Below, piece after piece: positions 1 through 8,367 of a DNA stretch of 14,164 nucleotides. The notes under the pieces were generated by a model. That model saw only the letters and a program-made list of their open reading frames with translations, was not told the DNA's origin and did not search any database. Every line of letters begins with the position of its first letter. Position 1 is the first letter of the stretch. The stretch is from Pseudomonadota bacterium. GTDB taxonomy: Bacteria; Pseudomonadota; Alphaproteobacteria; Rhizobiales; Hyphomicrobiaceae. Made by a program: the position numbers and the translations under genes. The stretch covers positions 1 to 14,164 of the forward strand of contig QGVC01000051.1 of the NCBI GenBank assembly GCA_003242645.1, read 5' to 3'.

Positions 1-1888
1 GGCGGTCGATGTCCTCGCGCAGCGCTCGCTTCACCTCACGCAGATCTCGGCGAACAGCCAGCATCTCAGCGCGGAACCGTTCGATGGCCTCGCGCTCTTT
101 ATCTGTCAGGATGATCGTTTCGCCTTCGCCGACGCGCTCGAGCTGGGCAAGCTGATCTTGCAGCTCCTTGAGCTTCGCCGTCAGCGCCTGCTCCTTCTCG
201 CGATAGCGGCGCTCCGCATCGCGGCGGATTTCGGCCACGAGCTCGAATGGCCGGTCGACGACGCCGCGGCCACGCAGCGTGAGCAGAGCGTCAGATCCGG
301 AGAGGTTCTCCAACGCTCCAACCACAAACGCCGAATTGTGCGCGTTGGGGATGGCGATCTGCTGGCCGAGGAACTCGCGGACATCGACCCAGAACTGGTC
401 GCTCAGAAGGTCGGTATCCGCGACCAGGAGGACGTTGATGTTCCCCTCGGTCCGATGCTCTGCCGAGGCTTTTTTGGATTCCGAGGCGCTAGCATCGGCC
501 GCTTTTCCGGAATCTTCGGACTTATTGTCCTCAGCCTTTTCGTCCTTCTTTTCTTCCTTCGGCGGACCGTCTGGATAGGCTGTCTTGGCCTGCCCGGAGA
601 CCCGCGCCGCAATCACCAAGGGCTTGCCGCCGGGCTTGTACTCCCGCAGCAGAGCGACCGCATCCGGCATGGGCGAGATCTTCTCTGTCGGAATACTGGC
701 CGCCTGCGAGCTGGTCTGGACCACTGGCGCGAGCTTCGTGGTAGCTCCCTCAGCTGGGCTGAGGAAACCTGTCGAAGCAAGGTTGAGCCGCTCGATGCCG
801 GCGGAGAGGACATCGCCTTGGTCGAAATTGCTGCTGTCCAATGAGAGCCAGGCGACATAGTCGGTGACGACATTATTCACTCCGCCACCGAATTGCACGC
901 GCCGAGCGTGCTCGATGTCGCCGGCGACCTGCTTGACATCGAACTCGACGCCCCAGGCTTTGAGCAGCTTTCCGAACTCATCAAAATTCGGGTTGGCTCC
1001 CATGAACATGGGCGAGGGCGGTTGCAGCGTCTCCGGCACGGGATCGACGAAAGCCAGAATTCGCCCGCCCTTCAGAGCGAATTGGTCGATGGCGTAAACG
1101 GTCTTGGCCGGCAGCCCATCAGGCTGGACGATCATCAGCACATCGACGTCCTCGGGTATCTCGTCCAGCTCCTTGCTCAGGCTCTTGACCTCGAAGACCT
1201 CGCGAATTTGCTGCATCACCATCTGCGGCGGCAGCGGCGGCCCCCGCATGCCCATCATTGGATTGAGCCCGCCTTCGATGGGCAGCGTGGAGAGGAGGCC
1301 GATGACCGGCTTCTTCGGGTTAGCCAGCGAATAGATCAGCTTGGTGACGTCGTATTCGATGAACCGCTCACGTTCTGGCGCGAAGAAGCCGATGATCTCG
1401 ACGTCGTCGGTGGAGTTGGCCCCGACCATTCCGAAGTAACCGAGGTCGCCTTCGGGGTTGAGGCGAATGCCCCGCAGGCCCGCAGCAACGGCGCGGTCCT
1501 CGGCATCGGAGAACGGCTCGGGATCGATGTAGGAGACCCTGAGCTTGTTGCCGGAGATCGAGCGATACTGCTCGAGAAGCGTTTTGACCCGCTCGAAGTT
1601 CTTGGCGAAGGACGGCGCAGCCTCGCCGAGCTTGTTCGAGTAGTAGACGCGGATATCGATCGGCTCCTCGATCTGGCTCAGCGCCTTACGGGTTCCTTCG
1701 GAAATCGTGTAAAGGCCCTCCTTCGTGAAGTCGGCCTTTACCGATCGTAAGGCTGTGGCGCTGATCAGATTGATCGAGAGGAAAACGATCCCTGCAAGGG
1801 CGAGGCCCGTCCAGGCGAGCGTGTGCCGCGGCACGCGGGTAAGCCACCCGGTGACCTTCTCAGAAAGGGGTGTACGCTCTGTAGCCAT
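1..1888 (-). CDS. GldG-like auxiliary protein of an ABC-2 exporter (3' end cut by window edge)
   Basis: The open frame runs from an ATG at 1888 off the left edge, giving 629 visible residues. GGAGG lies 10 bases before the ATG. Seen: a short cytoplasmic N-terminus, one hydrophobic segment at about residues 24-45, then a long extracytoplasmic region. That region begins with a stretch typical of GldG/COG3225 proteins (KADFTKEGLYTISEGTRK, residues 51-68). A Met/Pro-rich patch lies at about 208-226. A Lys/Glu/Ser-rich linker spans about 443-480. A charged helical region, probably a coiled coil, begins near 552 and continues to the edge. In the family a second membrane segment usually closes the protein, and here it would lie outside the window. 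It follows the permease gene by 16 bp, so the two are co-transcribed. In Bacteroidota, GldA/F/G form an ABC complex linked to gliding. The role in proteobacteria is unknown and no substrate can be inferred. The family call is confident, the function is not. Confidence 0.85.
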   Translation of the reverse strand, partial: MATERTPLSEKVTGWLTRVPRHTLAWTGLALAGIVFLSINLISATALRSVKADFTKEGLYTISEGTRKALSQIEEPIDIRVYYSNKLGEAAPSFAKNFERVKTLLEQYRSISGNKLRVSYIDPEPFSDAEDRAVAAGLRGIRLNPEGDLGYFGMVGANSTDDVEIIGFFAPERERFIEYDVTKLIYSLANPKKPVIGLLSTLPIEGGLNPMMGMRGPPLPPQMVMQQIREVFEVKSLSKELDEIPEDVDVLMIVQPDGLPAKTVYAIDQFALKGGRILAFVDPVPETLQPPSPMFMGANPNFDEFGKLLKAWGVEFDVKQVAGDIEHARRVQFGGGVNNVVTDYVAWLSLDSSNFDQGDVLSAGIERLNLASTGFLSPAEGATTKLAPVVQTSSQAASIPTEKISPMPDAVALLREYKPGGKPLVIAARVSGQAKTAYPDGPPKEEKKDEKAEDNKSEDSGKAADASASESKKASAEHRTEGNINVLLVADTDLLSDQFWVDVREFLGQQIAIPNAHNSAFVVGALENLSGSDALLTLRGRGVVDRPFELVAEIRRDAERRYREKEQALTAKLKELQDQLAQLERVGEGETIILTDKEREAIERFRAEMLAVRRDLREVKRALREDIDR

Positions 1889-1904
1889 TGGGCACTTCCT
1901 CCGC

Positions 1905-2651
1905 TCAAGCCGCTTTCTTCTGATCGATGATGATCCGGTTCGCGAAGAGCGCGAACACGATCACCGACGCGTAGAAGATCAAAGCCGGCAGGCTGACGAT
2001 CCCCTTCGAAAAGTCTTCGAAGTGGGACAGGAAGCTCAGGCTCTGGATGGCTGCGACGACGAACTGAGGCGCCCAGACACGGAAGGCATTGAGCACCAGA
2101 TCAAGGCCACTCATCAGCAGCAGGAAGCAGACCGCTGCCGCGACAATGAAGGCGATGACCTGGTTCTTGGTCAGGGCTGATATGCACGAGCCGATGGCCA
2201 GAAAGGCTCCTGCGGTTAGGAAGCTGCCAACGTAGCTCGTGAGAATGACGCCGTTATCCGGTGTCCCCAGAACATTGACTGTGATCCACATCGGGAAGGT
2301 CAGCACCAGGGCCACGCCAATGACCGCCCAAGCGGCCAGGAACTTGCCGAGGATGGCATCGCTTGGCGAGATCGGCAGGGTCATCAGAAGCTCGATGGTG
2401 CCCGTCTTCCGTTCCTCCGCCCAGAGCCGCATGGCAACGGCCGGCACGAGCAGCAGGAACAGCCAGGGGTGATAGACGAAGAAGCTCGTCAGGTCGGCCT
2501 GATTACGGTCGAAGAAGTTGCCGACGTAGAAGGCAAACGCGCCGGTGAGCGCGACAAAGATGATGAGGAAGACGAGCGCCAGCGGCGTCGCAAAGTAAGC
2601 GCCGAACTCGCGCTTGGTGATGATCCAGGTGCGCTTCAGGCTCTCAAGCAT
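1905..2651 (-). CDS. ABC-2 type permease, GldF-like
   Basis: This is a membrane-spanning subunit of 248 residues with about six hydrophobic segments (roughly 21-43, 56-77, 100-125, 137-160, 165-188, 222-243). The sequence between segments 2 and 3, RLWAEERKTGTIELLMTLPI (residues 75-94), is the amphipathic coupling region typical of ABC-2 permeases of the NosY/GldF type, which contact the ATPase. The start is the ATG at 2651, preceded by AGGGAGA. A GTG at 2747 in the same frame would add 32 Arg/Ser-rich residues lying wholly within the ATPase gene, so it is rejected. The gene overlaps the end of the ATPase gene by 8 bp, which suggests translational coupling. It should act in the inner membrane with the ATPase encoded upstream and the GldG-like protein encoded downstream. 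The transported substrate is not known. Confidence 0.9.
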   Translation of the reverse strand: MLESLKRTWIITKREFGAYFATPLALVFLIIFVALTGAFAFYVGNFFDRNQADLTSFFVYHPWLFLLLVPAVAMRLWAEERKTGTIELLMTLPISPSDAILGKFLAAWAVIGVALVLTFPMWITVNVLGTPDNGVILTSYVGSFLTAGAFLAIGSCISALTKNQVIAFIVAAAVCFLLLMSGLDLVLNAFRVWAPQFVVAAIQSLSFLSHFEDFSKGIVSLPALIFYASVIVFALFANRIIIDQKKAA

Positions 2652-3606
2652 GGCGGTCTCCCTGATCCGACGTCGTGATCTGCCGGAAGACATCGTCGAG
2701 CTTGCCGCGCTCGACGTAGATCTCCTCAACGGCGATCGCGGACTCACGGATGGCCTGCGTGACCTCGGCAGCGATCGACATCCCGACCTTCGGCAGCGCC
2801 CGAAGCTGGAGATGCCCGTTGACCTTGCTCACCGTCTCGACGGCTGCAATCGAGGAGAAGCGCTCCAGCGTCTGCCGGACCAGATCGGCGTGGGACGACG
2901 CGACGCGGATCGCAATGGCGCCATGGTTGGGTGCGCGCTGGCGCAGGTCCTCAGCAGTGCCGTCGGCAACGATGCGCCCCTTGTCGATGACGACGGCACG
3001 GCTGCAGACGGCTTCGACCTCTTCGAGGATGTGGGTCGACACGATGATGGCCTTGCTACGGGCCATCTCGCGAATCAGCTCGCGAACCTGATGCTTCTGG
3101 TTGGGGTCGAGCCCGTCCGTCGGCTCGTCCATGATGAGCACGTCGGGATCGTGGAGGATGGCCTGGGCAATGCCGACCCGGCGTTTGAAGCCTTTCGAGA
3201 GTGTTTCGATGGTCTGGTCGAGAACGGAATGAAGTCCGGTCTTCTCTACAGCGGCGTCGATGCGCTTTTGAGCCTCGGCTCCCCGGAAGCCGCGGATCGC
3301 TGCAATGAAGCGGAGGAACTTGGCAGGTGTCATTTCCGCGTAGGCGGGGGCACCTTCGGGCAGGTATCCGAGGCGTGCCTTCGCGGCGAGCGGCTCCTGC
3401 TGCACATCATGGCCCGCAATACGTGCCGTCCCGGAGTCCGGCTCCAGAAAGCCGGTGATCATTTTCATCGTGGTGGACTTGCCGGCACCGTTGGGGCCAA
3501 GAAACCCGAGCACCTCTCCGGGCATGACGGTCAGTGAGATCCCGTCGACCGCCTTGATGCTGCCGAAGCTCTTCTTCAAAGCCTCGGCTTCGATCAATGC
3601 AGGCAT
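2644..3606 (-). CDS. ABC transporter ATP-binding protein, GldA-like
   Basis: This 320-residue cytoplasmic ATPase should power the permease encoded just downstream. Seen: Walker A GPNGAGKST at 37-45; a Q-loop region with Glu where Gln is usual (GYLPEG, 80-85), common in this ABC-2 subgroup; a degenerate signature LSKGFKRR at 136-143 in place of LSGGQ; Walker B VLIMDEP at 156-162 with D-loop GLD at 165-167; and the switch histidine STH at 190-192. About 100 residues follow the nucleotide-binding domain and form a C-terminal extension seen in GldA/CcmA-type exporters. The start is the ATG at 3606 with GGGAGG just upstream. It is the first gene of a three-gene minus-strand operon. The leader at 3607-3675 shows no convincing promoter by eye. 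Confidence 0.93.
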   Translation of the reverse strand: MPALIEAEALKKSFGSIKAVDGISLTVMPGEVLGFLGPNGAGKSTTMKMITGFLEPDSGTARIAGHDVQQEPLAAKARLGYLPEGAPAYAEMTPAKFLRFIAAIRGFRGAEAQKRIDAAVEKTGLHSVLDQTIETLSKGFKRRVGIAQAILHDPDVLIMDEPTDGLDPNQKHQVRELIREMARSKAIIVSTHILEEVEAVCSRAVVIDKGRIVADGTAEDLRQRAPNHGAIAIRVASSHADLVRQTLERFSSIAAVETVSKVNGHLQLRALPKVGMSIAAEVTQAIRESAIAVEEIYVERGKLDDVFRQITTSDQGDRHA

Positions 3607-3675
3607 GGGCCCTCCCTTTATTCATCAAAGCTTTACGCCTGATAGCGCGGTCCGGTAAACGGCGCTCTCATGTCG

Positions 3676-3706
3676 AAAAAAGGGCACGCGCTTATTGCGC
3701 GTGCCC
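3676..3706 (-). terminator. Intrinsic terminator of the groESL operon
   Basis: Read on the minus strand, a perfect 10-bp stem (GGGCACGCGC with GCGCGTGCCC) closes a 5-base loop (AATAA) and is followed at once by six T residues. It begins 15 bases after the groEL stop codon. This is a textbook Rho-independent terminator. It should insulate the downstream ABC exporter operon, which is on the same strand, from groESL heat-shock transcription. Confidence 0.95.
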
Positions 3707-3721
3707 TACTACGGAAGGACC

Positions 3722-5459
<1,738 letters not shown>

Positions 5460-5499
5460 TGAATTCTACTCGTGACAGATTTATAAGGATGGGAAGAGA

Positions 5500-5814
5500 T
5501 CAGGCTGCGGCTTTCGCCTTGGCCTCTTTTTCGAGAATGCCCATGATATCGCTCTCTTTCATGATCAACAGCTCCTCGCCGTCGATCTTGACCTCGGTAC
5601 CGGACCATTTGCCGAAGAGCACGATATCACCGGGCTTGACGTCGAGCGGTCTGATGTTGCCTTTGTCATCACGGACGCCGGGTCCTACGGCGAGCACCTC
5701 ACCCTGCTGAGGTTTTTCTTTCGCGGTGTCGGGGATGATGATGCCGCCGGCTGACTTTTCCTCTGCCTCGATGCGGCGCACCACAACACGGTCATGCAGG
5801 GGCCGAAACTTCAT
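5500..5814 (-). CDS. groS: 10-kDa co-chaperonin GroES
   Basis: GroES is the heptameric lid of the GroEL chamber. The 104-residue product shows the family hallmarks: the N-terminal [16 protein letters not shown], the mobile GroEL-binding loop with [14 protein letters not shown] (about residues 23-36), GPGVRD, and the domain around [17 protein letters not shown]. The Ala/Lys-rich end (EAKAKAAA) is a few residues longer than in E. coli. The start is the ATG at 5814, with GGAGG 9 bases upstream. A TTG at 5823 in the same frame abuts the GGAGG directly, so it is not used. It is the first gene of the groES-groEL operon, about 92 bp downstream of the CIRCE operator. Confidence 0.97.
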   Translation of the reverse strand: MKFRPLHDRVVVRRIEAEEKSAGGIIIPDTAKEKPQQGEVLAVGPGVRDDKGNIRPLDVKPGDIVLFGKWSGTEVKIDGEELLIMKESDIMGILEKEAKAKAAA

Positions 5815-5890
5815 CGAATCCAACCTCCATTGCCTAACCAGCTAGTGCTTTCCGAAACGCGGGCCCGCCTGCGGCGCCCGCTTCGCCGAT

Positions 5891-5919
5891 GTAATTAGTC
5901 GCACCTTTGGCACTGTCAA
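5891..5919 (-). promoter_or_regulatory. Probable groESL promoter (-35 TTGACA)
   Basis: On the minus strand a perfect TTGACA, within CCCCTTGACA, sits at 5914-5919 inside the CIRCE spacer. The -10 is weak: TAATTA or AATTAC lies 16-17 bases downstream (about 5891-5897). The CTTGA core would also suit the -35 of an alphaproteobacterial RpoH promoter, so sigma-70 and sigma-32 recognition cannot be told apart by eye. Overlap of the -35 with the operator fits direct repression by HrcA. Confidence 0.6.
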
Positions 5920-5933
5920 GGGGAGAGTGCTAA
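5907..5933. promoter_or_regulatory. CIRCE operator (HrcA binding site)
   Basis: TTGGCACTG, nine bases, then GAGTGCTAA: the right arm is identical to the consensus half-site, and the left arm matches 7 of 9 bases of TTAGCACTC. The 9-N9-9 layout and the position upstream of groES identify it as CIRCE, the operator bound by the heat-sensitive repressor HrcA. Read toward groES on the minus strand, the perfect half-site comes first. hrcA itself is not in the window. Confidence 0.92.
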
Positions 5934-6310
5934 AGGTAGGGAAAGCCCATAACCGCCTCTGAATGCAGGCTTCAACACACTTCAGGGTGCCTTCGAGGCA
6001 GCCCCTCGACCGCCGCGGCAGGGCGCTCGGGCGAGCCGCCGGAGGGGCACTTGGCTACGAGCGCTCAGGGTCAGTGGATAGGGGGTGCGGCGCTAGTCCG
6101 ACACGGCTATTCAACCAGACTTCGAGCTGGGATACATGCCTCCGACGGGTGAGACGGCACCCGATCGTGCCTACGCAACTTTCCTCTGTCGTCGACGGAG
6201 CGCTGCTTCGAATCTTGGGACGTGGCGTCCTTAAGGCGAAGCAGAAATTCGAGCTGCCTCGCTTCATGAAAAGCAGCTTGATAACGCACCCTTTTAGAGG
6301 CAGTCTCTAG
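5934..6310. other. Gene-poor stretch upstream of the dehydrogenase
   Basis: Between the CIRCE element and the tandem repeats I find no convincing gene. Short open frames exist on both strands (plus 5963-6310, minus 6107-6364), but they overlap each other, lack good ribosome sites, and encode Arg/Ser-rich sequence that I do not recognise as any family. Their coding-like look is what a GC-rich genome produces by chance. The stretch may be plain intergenic DNA, a decayed gene, or the place of an unrecognised small RNA. A TTGATA at about 6278 could be a -35 box for the downstream gene, but no good -10 follows. Confidence 0.4.
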
Positions 6311-6358
6311 TCTGTAGCGGTGGTTTCTGCCGCTCTCTGTAGCGGTAGTTTCTGCCGC
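6311..6358 (+). repeat. Tandem 25-bp repeat forming two RNA hairpins
   Basis: Two copies of a 23-bp unit start at 6311 and 6336 (25-bp period) and differ at one base. Each contains a 7-bp stem with a TTT loop. Copy 2 is GCGGTAG-TTT-CTGCCGC (6342-6358), with one G-U pair. Copy 1 (6317-6333) has two G-U pairs. The wobble pairs form only in RNA read from the plus strand; on the other strand the same positions give C-A mismatches. They end about 60 bases before the GTG start of the dehydrogenase, so they probably lie in its 5' leader. Their function is unknown. Confidence 0.7.
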
Positions 6359-6407
6359 CAACAAAATGAGGGCTGGGGGAGAGGCCTCTTTAATCTTTAA
6401 ATTAATT

Positions 6408-6415
6408 GGAGGAGG
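6408..6415 (+). promoter_or_regulatory. Strong ribosome binding site fixing the GTG start
   Basis: GGAGGAGG lies five bases before the GTG at 6421. The same frame is open from a TTG at 6406, but that codon overlaps this site and cannot be the start. The choice of GTG also gives a clean signal peptide. Confidence 0.85.
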
Positions 6416-6420
6416 AAGTC

Positions 6421-7824
6421 GTGACTAGGTTGGGCTGGCTCTCCGTATTGGGGGCTTTTCTCGTTGCGCCTGCAATTGCCCAGGAAATTCCCACCTCACC
6501 AGATCAAGTTGCGCGACCCGGCGGAAAAATCACCGGGGCGAAGGAGCTCGCGCTCGTCAAGGTGGCTGACGGGTTCAACGATCCGGTTGGCGTCAGTGTC
6601 GCCAACGACGGCTCTGGCCGCATTTTCGTGGTGGAGCGCGTTGGACGCGTGAAAGTCGTGAAGGATGGTAAAGTTCTTCCCGAGCCGTTTCTCGATTTGA
6701 CGGTGACAAATCCGCTCGGCAGCGAGGTGCAGACCGGATTTGTCGAGCAGGGGCTATGGTCGATAGCCTTCCATCCGAAATTTAAGGAAAACGGCTACGT
6801 TTACGTTCATTATTCATCCCTGCCCTTCAACGGCGCCTCCATCATTGCACGTTATACCGTAGACCCGAACAGCCCTGACCAGATCACGACCGAGCAGGCG
6901 AACAAGACGGTCAAGGTGATCATGAACATTCCGCAGCCGTACTATAACCACTACGGCGGAATGATCGCCTTCGGTCCGGACGGCATGCTGTACATCGGCA
7001 AGGGCGACGGCGGTTGGGAAGGCGATCCGCTCAACGCCGGCCAGCGTCTCGATACGCTCCTCGGCAAATTGCTGCGGATTGATGTCGATACGCCGGATGA
7101 CGTTCCGTACCGGATTCCTGAAGACAACCCCTTCGCGAAGGCCGACAGGCCGCAAATGATGTCCCTCTTCGGGATCACCGAACAGGGTTTCGATCAGATC
7201 AAGATCGGAGCGCGGCCTGAGATTTGGGCTTATGGCCTTCGCAATCCATACATGTTCCATTTCGACAAAATTTCTGGCGACCTTTTCATAGCGGATGTCG
7301 GCCAGAACCATTGGGAAGAAATCAACTGGCAGCCTGCTTCGTCTAAGGGCGGAGAGAATTACGGTTGGCGGTTGAACCAGGCTTCCAAGTGCCACCCGCA
7401 CAAGGGGCCGGGCGAGAAGTGCCCCATCGTGGGCGTCCTGCCGGTCGCCGAATATCCGCATGAGGAGCCTTATCCCGGTGCTGAGAAGCTGAAGGACGGG
7501 TGGGGCTGCTCTGCGCAAGGCCTCGGCGTTGCAAACTATGCTGGGCTGAAGAAAGCCTATCTCGTCGGCGATTGGTGCTCTGGCCGCCTATGGGGCGTCC
7601 AGTGGGACGAGGGCAAGTGGAAGATGCAGGAGTTCCTGCAGACCCAGCTGCAGTTCACTGCCGGAACGGTTGACGAGGATGGCACTGTGCTCGCGGTGAA
7701 TTGCTACTGCTTCTACCTCGAGGACCAGGGTCCGCTTGCAAATCCCCCGGGTGCCCTCTGGCGCATCGTGGAAGCCGATAAGGTTCCTCCGGGCGCCGAG
7801 GTTGCAAAGGTTGTGCGCAACTAA
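6421..7824 (+). CDS. Secreted PQQ-type glucose/sorbosone dehydrogenase family protein
   Basis: The 467-residue product from GTG 6421 starts with a Sec signal peptide (hydrophobic residues 4-20, AIA-Q cleavage site near 20/21). The mature part is a GSDH-family beta-propeller related to soluble PQQ glucose dehydrogenase and aldose sugar dehydrogenase. Seen: DGFNDPVGVSVANDGSGRIF near the start; GLWSIAFHPKFKENGYVYVHY; YYNHYGGMIAFGPDG, whose His177 fits the catalytic histidine of the family; GKGDGG; a GKLLRIDVD calcium/PQQ-side motif; and WAYGLRNP, whose Arg274 fits the PQQ-binding arginine. Six cysteines, all in the last third and including a CYC, could form disulfides in the periplasm. The reaction would be oxidation of an alcohol or sugar with electrons passed to a cytochrome, but the substrate cannot be told. 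The cytochrome gene 66 bp downstream is the likely electron acceptor. No pqq synthesis genes are visible. Confidence 0.88.
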   Translation: MTRLGWLSVLGAFLVAPAIAQEIPTSPDQVARPGGKITGAKELALVKVADGFNDPVGVSVANDGSGRIFVVERVGRVKVVKDGKVLPEPFLDLTVTNPLGSEVQTGFVEQGLWSIAFHPKFKENGYVYVHYSSLPFNGASIIARYTVDPNSPDQITTEQANKTVKVIMNIPQPYYNHYGGMIAFGPDGMLYIGKGDGGWEGDPLNAGQRLDTLLGKLLRIDVDTPDDVPYRIPEDNPFAKADRPQMMSLFGITEQGFDQIKIGARPEIWAYGLRNPYMFHFDKISGDLFIADVGQNHWEEINWQPASSKGGENYGWRLNQASKCHPHKGPGEKCPIVGVLPVAEYPHEEPYPGAEKLKDGWGCSAQGLGVANYAGLKKAYLVGDWCSGRLWGVQWDEGKWKMQEFLQTQLQFTAGTVDEDGTVLAVNCYCFYLEDQGPLANPPGALWRIVEADKVPPGAEVAKVVRN

Positions 7825-7849
7825 ACAAGGAAGTCCTAGGAGCAATGCG

Positions 7850-7874
7850 AAGGGGCCGGCCCAGGTCGGCCCTT
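7850..7874 (+). other. Hairpin between the dehydrogenase and cytochrome genes
   Basis: AAGGG(G)CCG pairs with CGGCCCTT across an 8-base loop, with one G bulged. A T-rich stretch (TTAGTTT) follows and merges with the GGAGG of the cytochrome gene. It could act as a partial terminator or an mRNA end that lowers cytochrome expression relative to the dehydrogenase, or it could merely occlude the ribosome site. Confidence 0.45.
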
Positions 7875-7890
7875 TAGTTTGGAGGTGGAC

Positions 7891-8352
7891 TTGAGGCAAT
7901 TCAGCAGCATTCTCGTCAGCGCCGTGGTTCTCGTGGCGTCGGCGCTGCCGAGCTCAGCAACGCAACCCGCCGTCGAATTTCGCCACGCACTCGACAACTC
8001 ACCGCTGGAAGTCAAGCCTCGCCCAGGCGAAACGGTGACGCCCGCCGTTGAGCAATTCCTTGCCACCGGCAAAAACCCTTACATCGGCGATGCCGCGGCG
8101 CTCGAGGCTGGCAAGCGCATTTATCAGCGCAATTGCCAGGCCTGCCATCTGCCGGATGGCTCAGGACGGCTCGGCCCCAGCCTGATCGACGATGAAGTCA
8201 TCAATCCGCGCGTCGGTACGGACATCGGCGACTTTGAGGTTGTTTACGGCGGCGGTCGCGGGGCGATGCAATCGTTCGCCAGGCGAGGCATGAGCATCGA
8301 CGACATGCTGAAAGTCATTGCTTATGTAAGGAGCCTGAAAAAAGCCCAGTGA
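7891..8352 (+). CDS. Secreted mono-haem cytochrome c, cL-like
   Basis: The most likely start is the TTG at 7891, five bases after GGAGG (7881-7885). The TTG at 7879 in the same frame lies before that site. The 153-residue product has a signal peptide (hydrophobic 5-19, cleavage near SSA-T at 23/24) and one haem site, NCQACH, with Cys82, Cys85 and His86. Met126, in GGGRGAMQSF, is the likely sixth ligand. The stretch from DIGDFEVVYGGGRGAM to DDMLKVIAYVRSL resembles the end of cytochromes cL (MxaG/XoxG/PedF type), the acceptors of PQQ alcohol dehydrogenases. It sits directly after the PQQ-type dehydrogenase gene, so it probably takes electrons from that enzyme in the periplasm and passes them to the respiratory chain. 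The partnership is inferred from order and family, not shown. Confidence 0.9.
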   Translation: MRQFSSILVSAVVLVASALPSSATQPAVEFRHALDNSPLEVKPRPGETVTPAVEQFLATGKNPYIGDAAALEAGKRIYQRNCQACHLPDGSGRLGPSLIDDEVINPRVGTDIGDFEVVYGGGRGAMQSFARRGMSIDDMLKVIAYVRSLKKAQ

Positions 8353-8367
8353 AATTTGGCCGTCTTT

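Noticed and set aside
893..1750. 285-residue plus-strand open frame
   Set aside because: It lies antisense within the well-supported GldG-like gene, is rich in Asp/Leu/Arg as expected from a complementary-strand shadow in GC-rich DNA, and matches no family I recognise.
2652..2747. 32-residue N-terminal extension of the permease from GTG 2747
   Set aside because: It lies inside the ATPase coding region, is Arg/Ser-rich, and the ATG at 2651 has a good ribosome site.
2614..3537. 307-residue plus-strand open frame
   Set aside because: It is antisense to the ABC ATPase gene, whose Walker A, signature and Walker B motifs are clear.
5815..5823. TTG start for groES at 5823
   Set aside because: The TTG directly abuts GGAGG, leaving no spacing. 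The ATG at 5814 has ideal spacing and matches the conserved GroES N-terminus.
5963..6310. 115-residue plus-strand open frame, with an 85-residue minus-strand frame at 6107-6364
   Set aside because: There is no ribosome site, the composition is odd and rich in Arg and Ser, the two frames overlap, and neither resembles a known family.
6311..6358. CRISPR array
   Set aside because: There are only two adjacent units with a two-base gap, no spacers and no cas genes. It is a tandem hairpin repeat.
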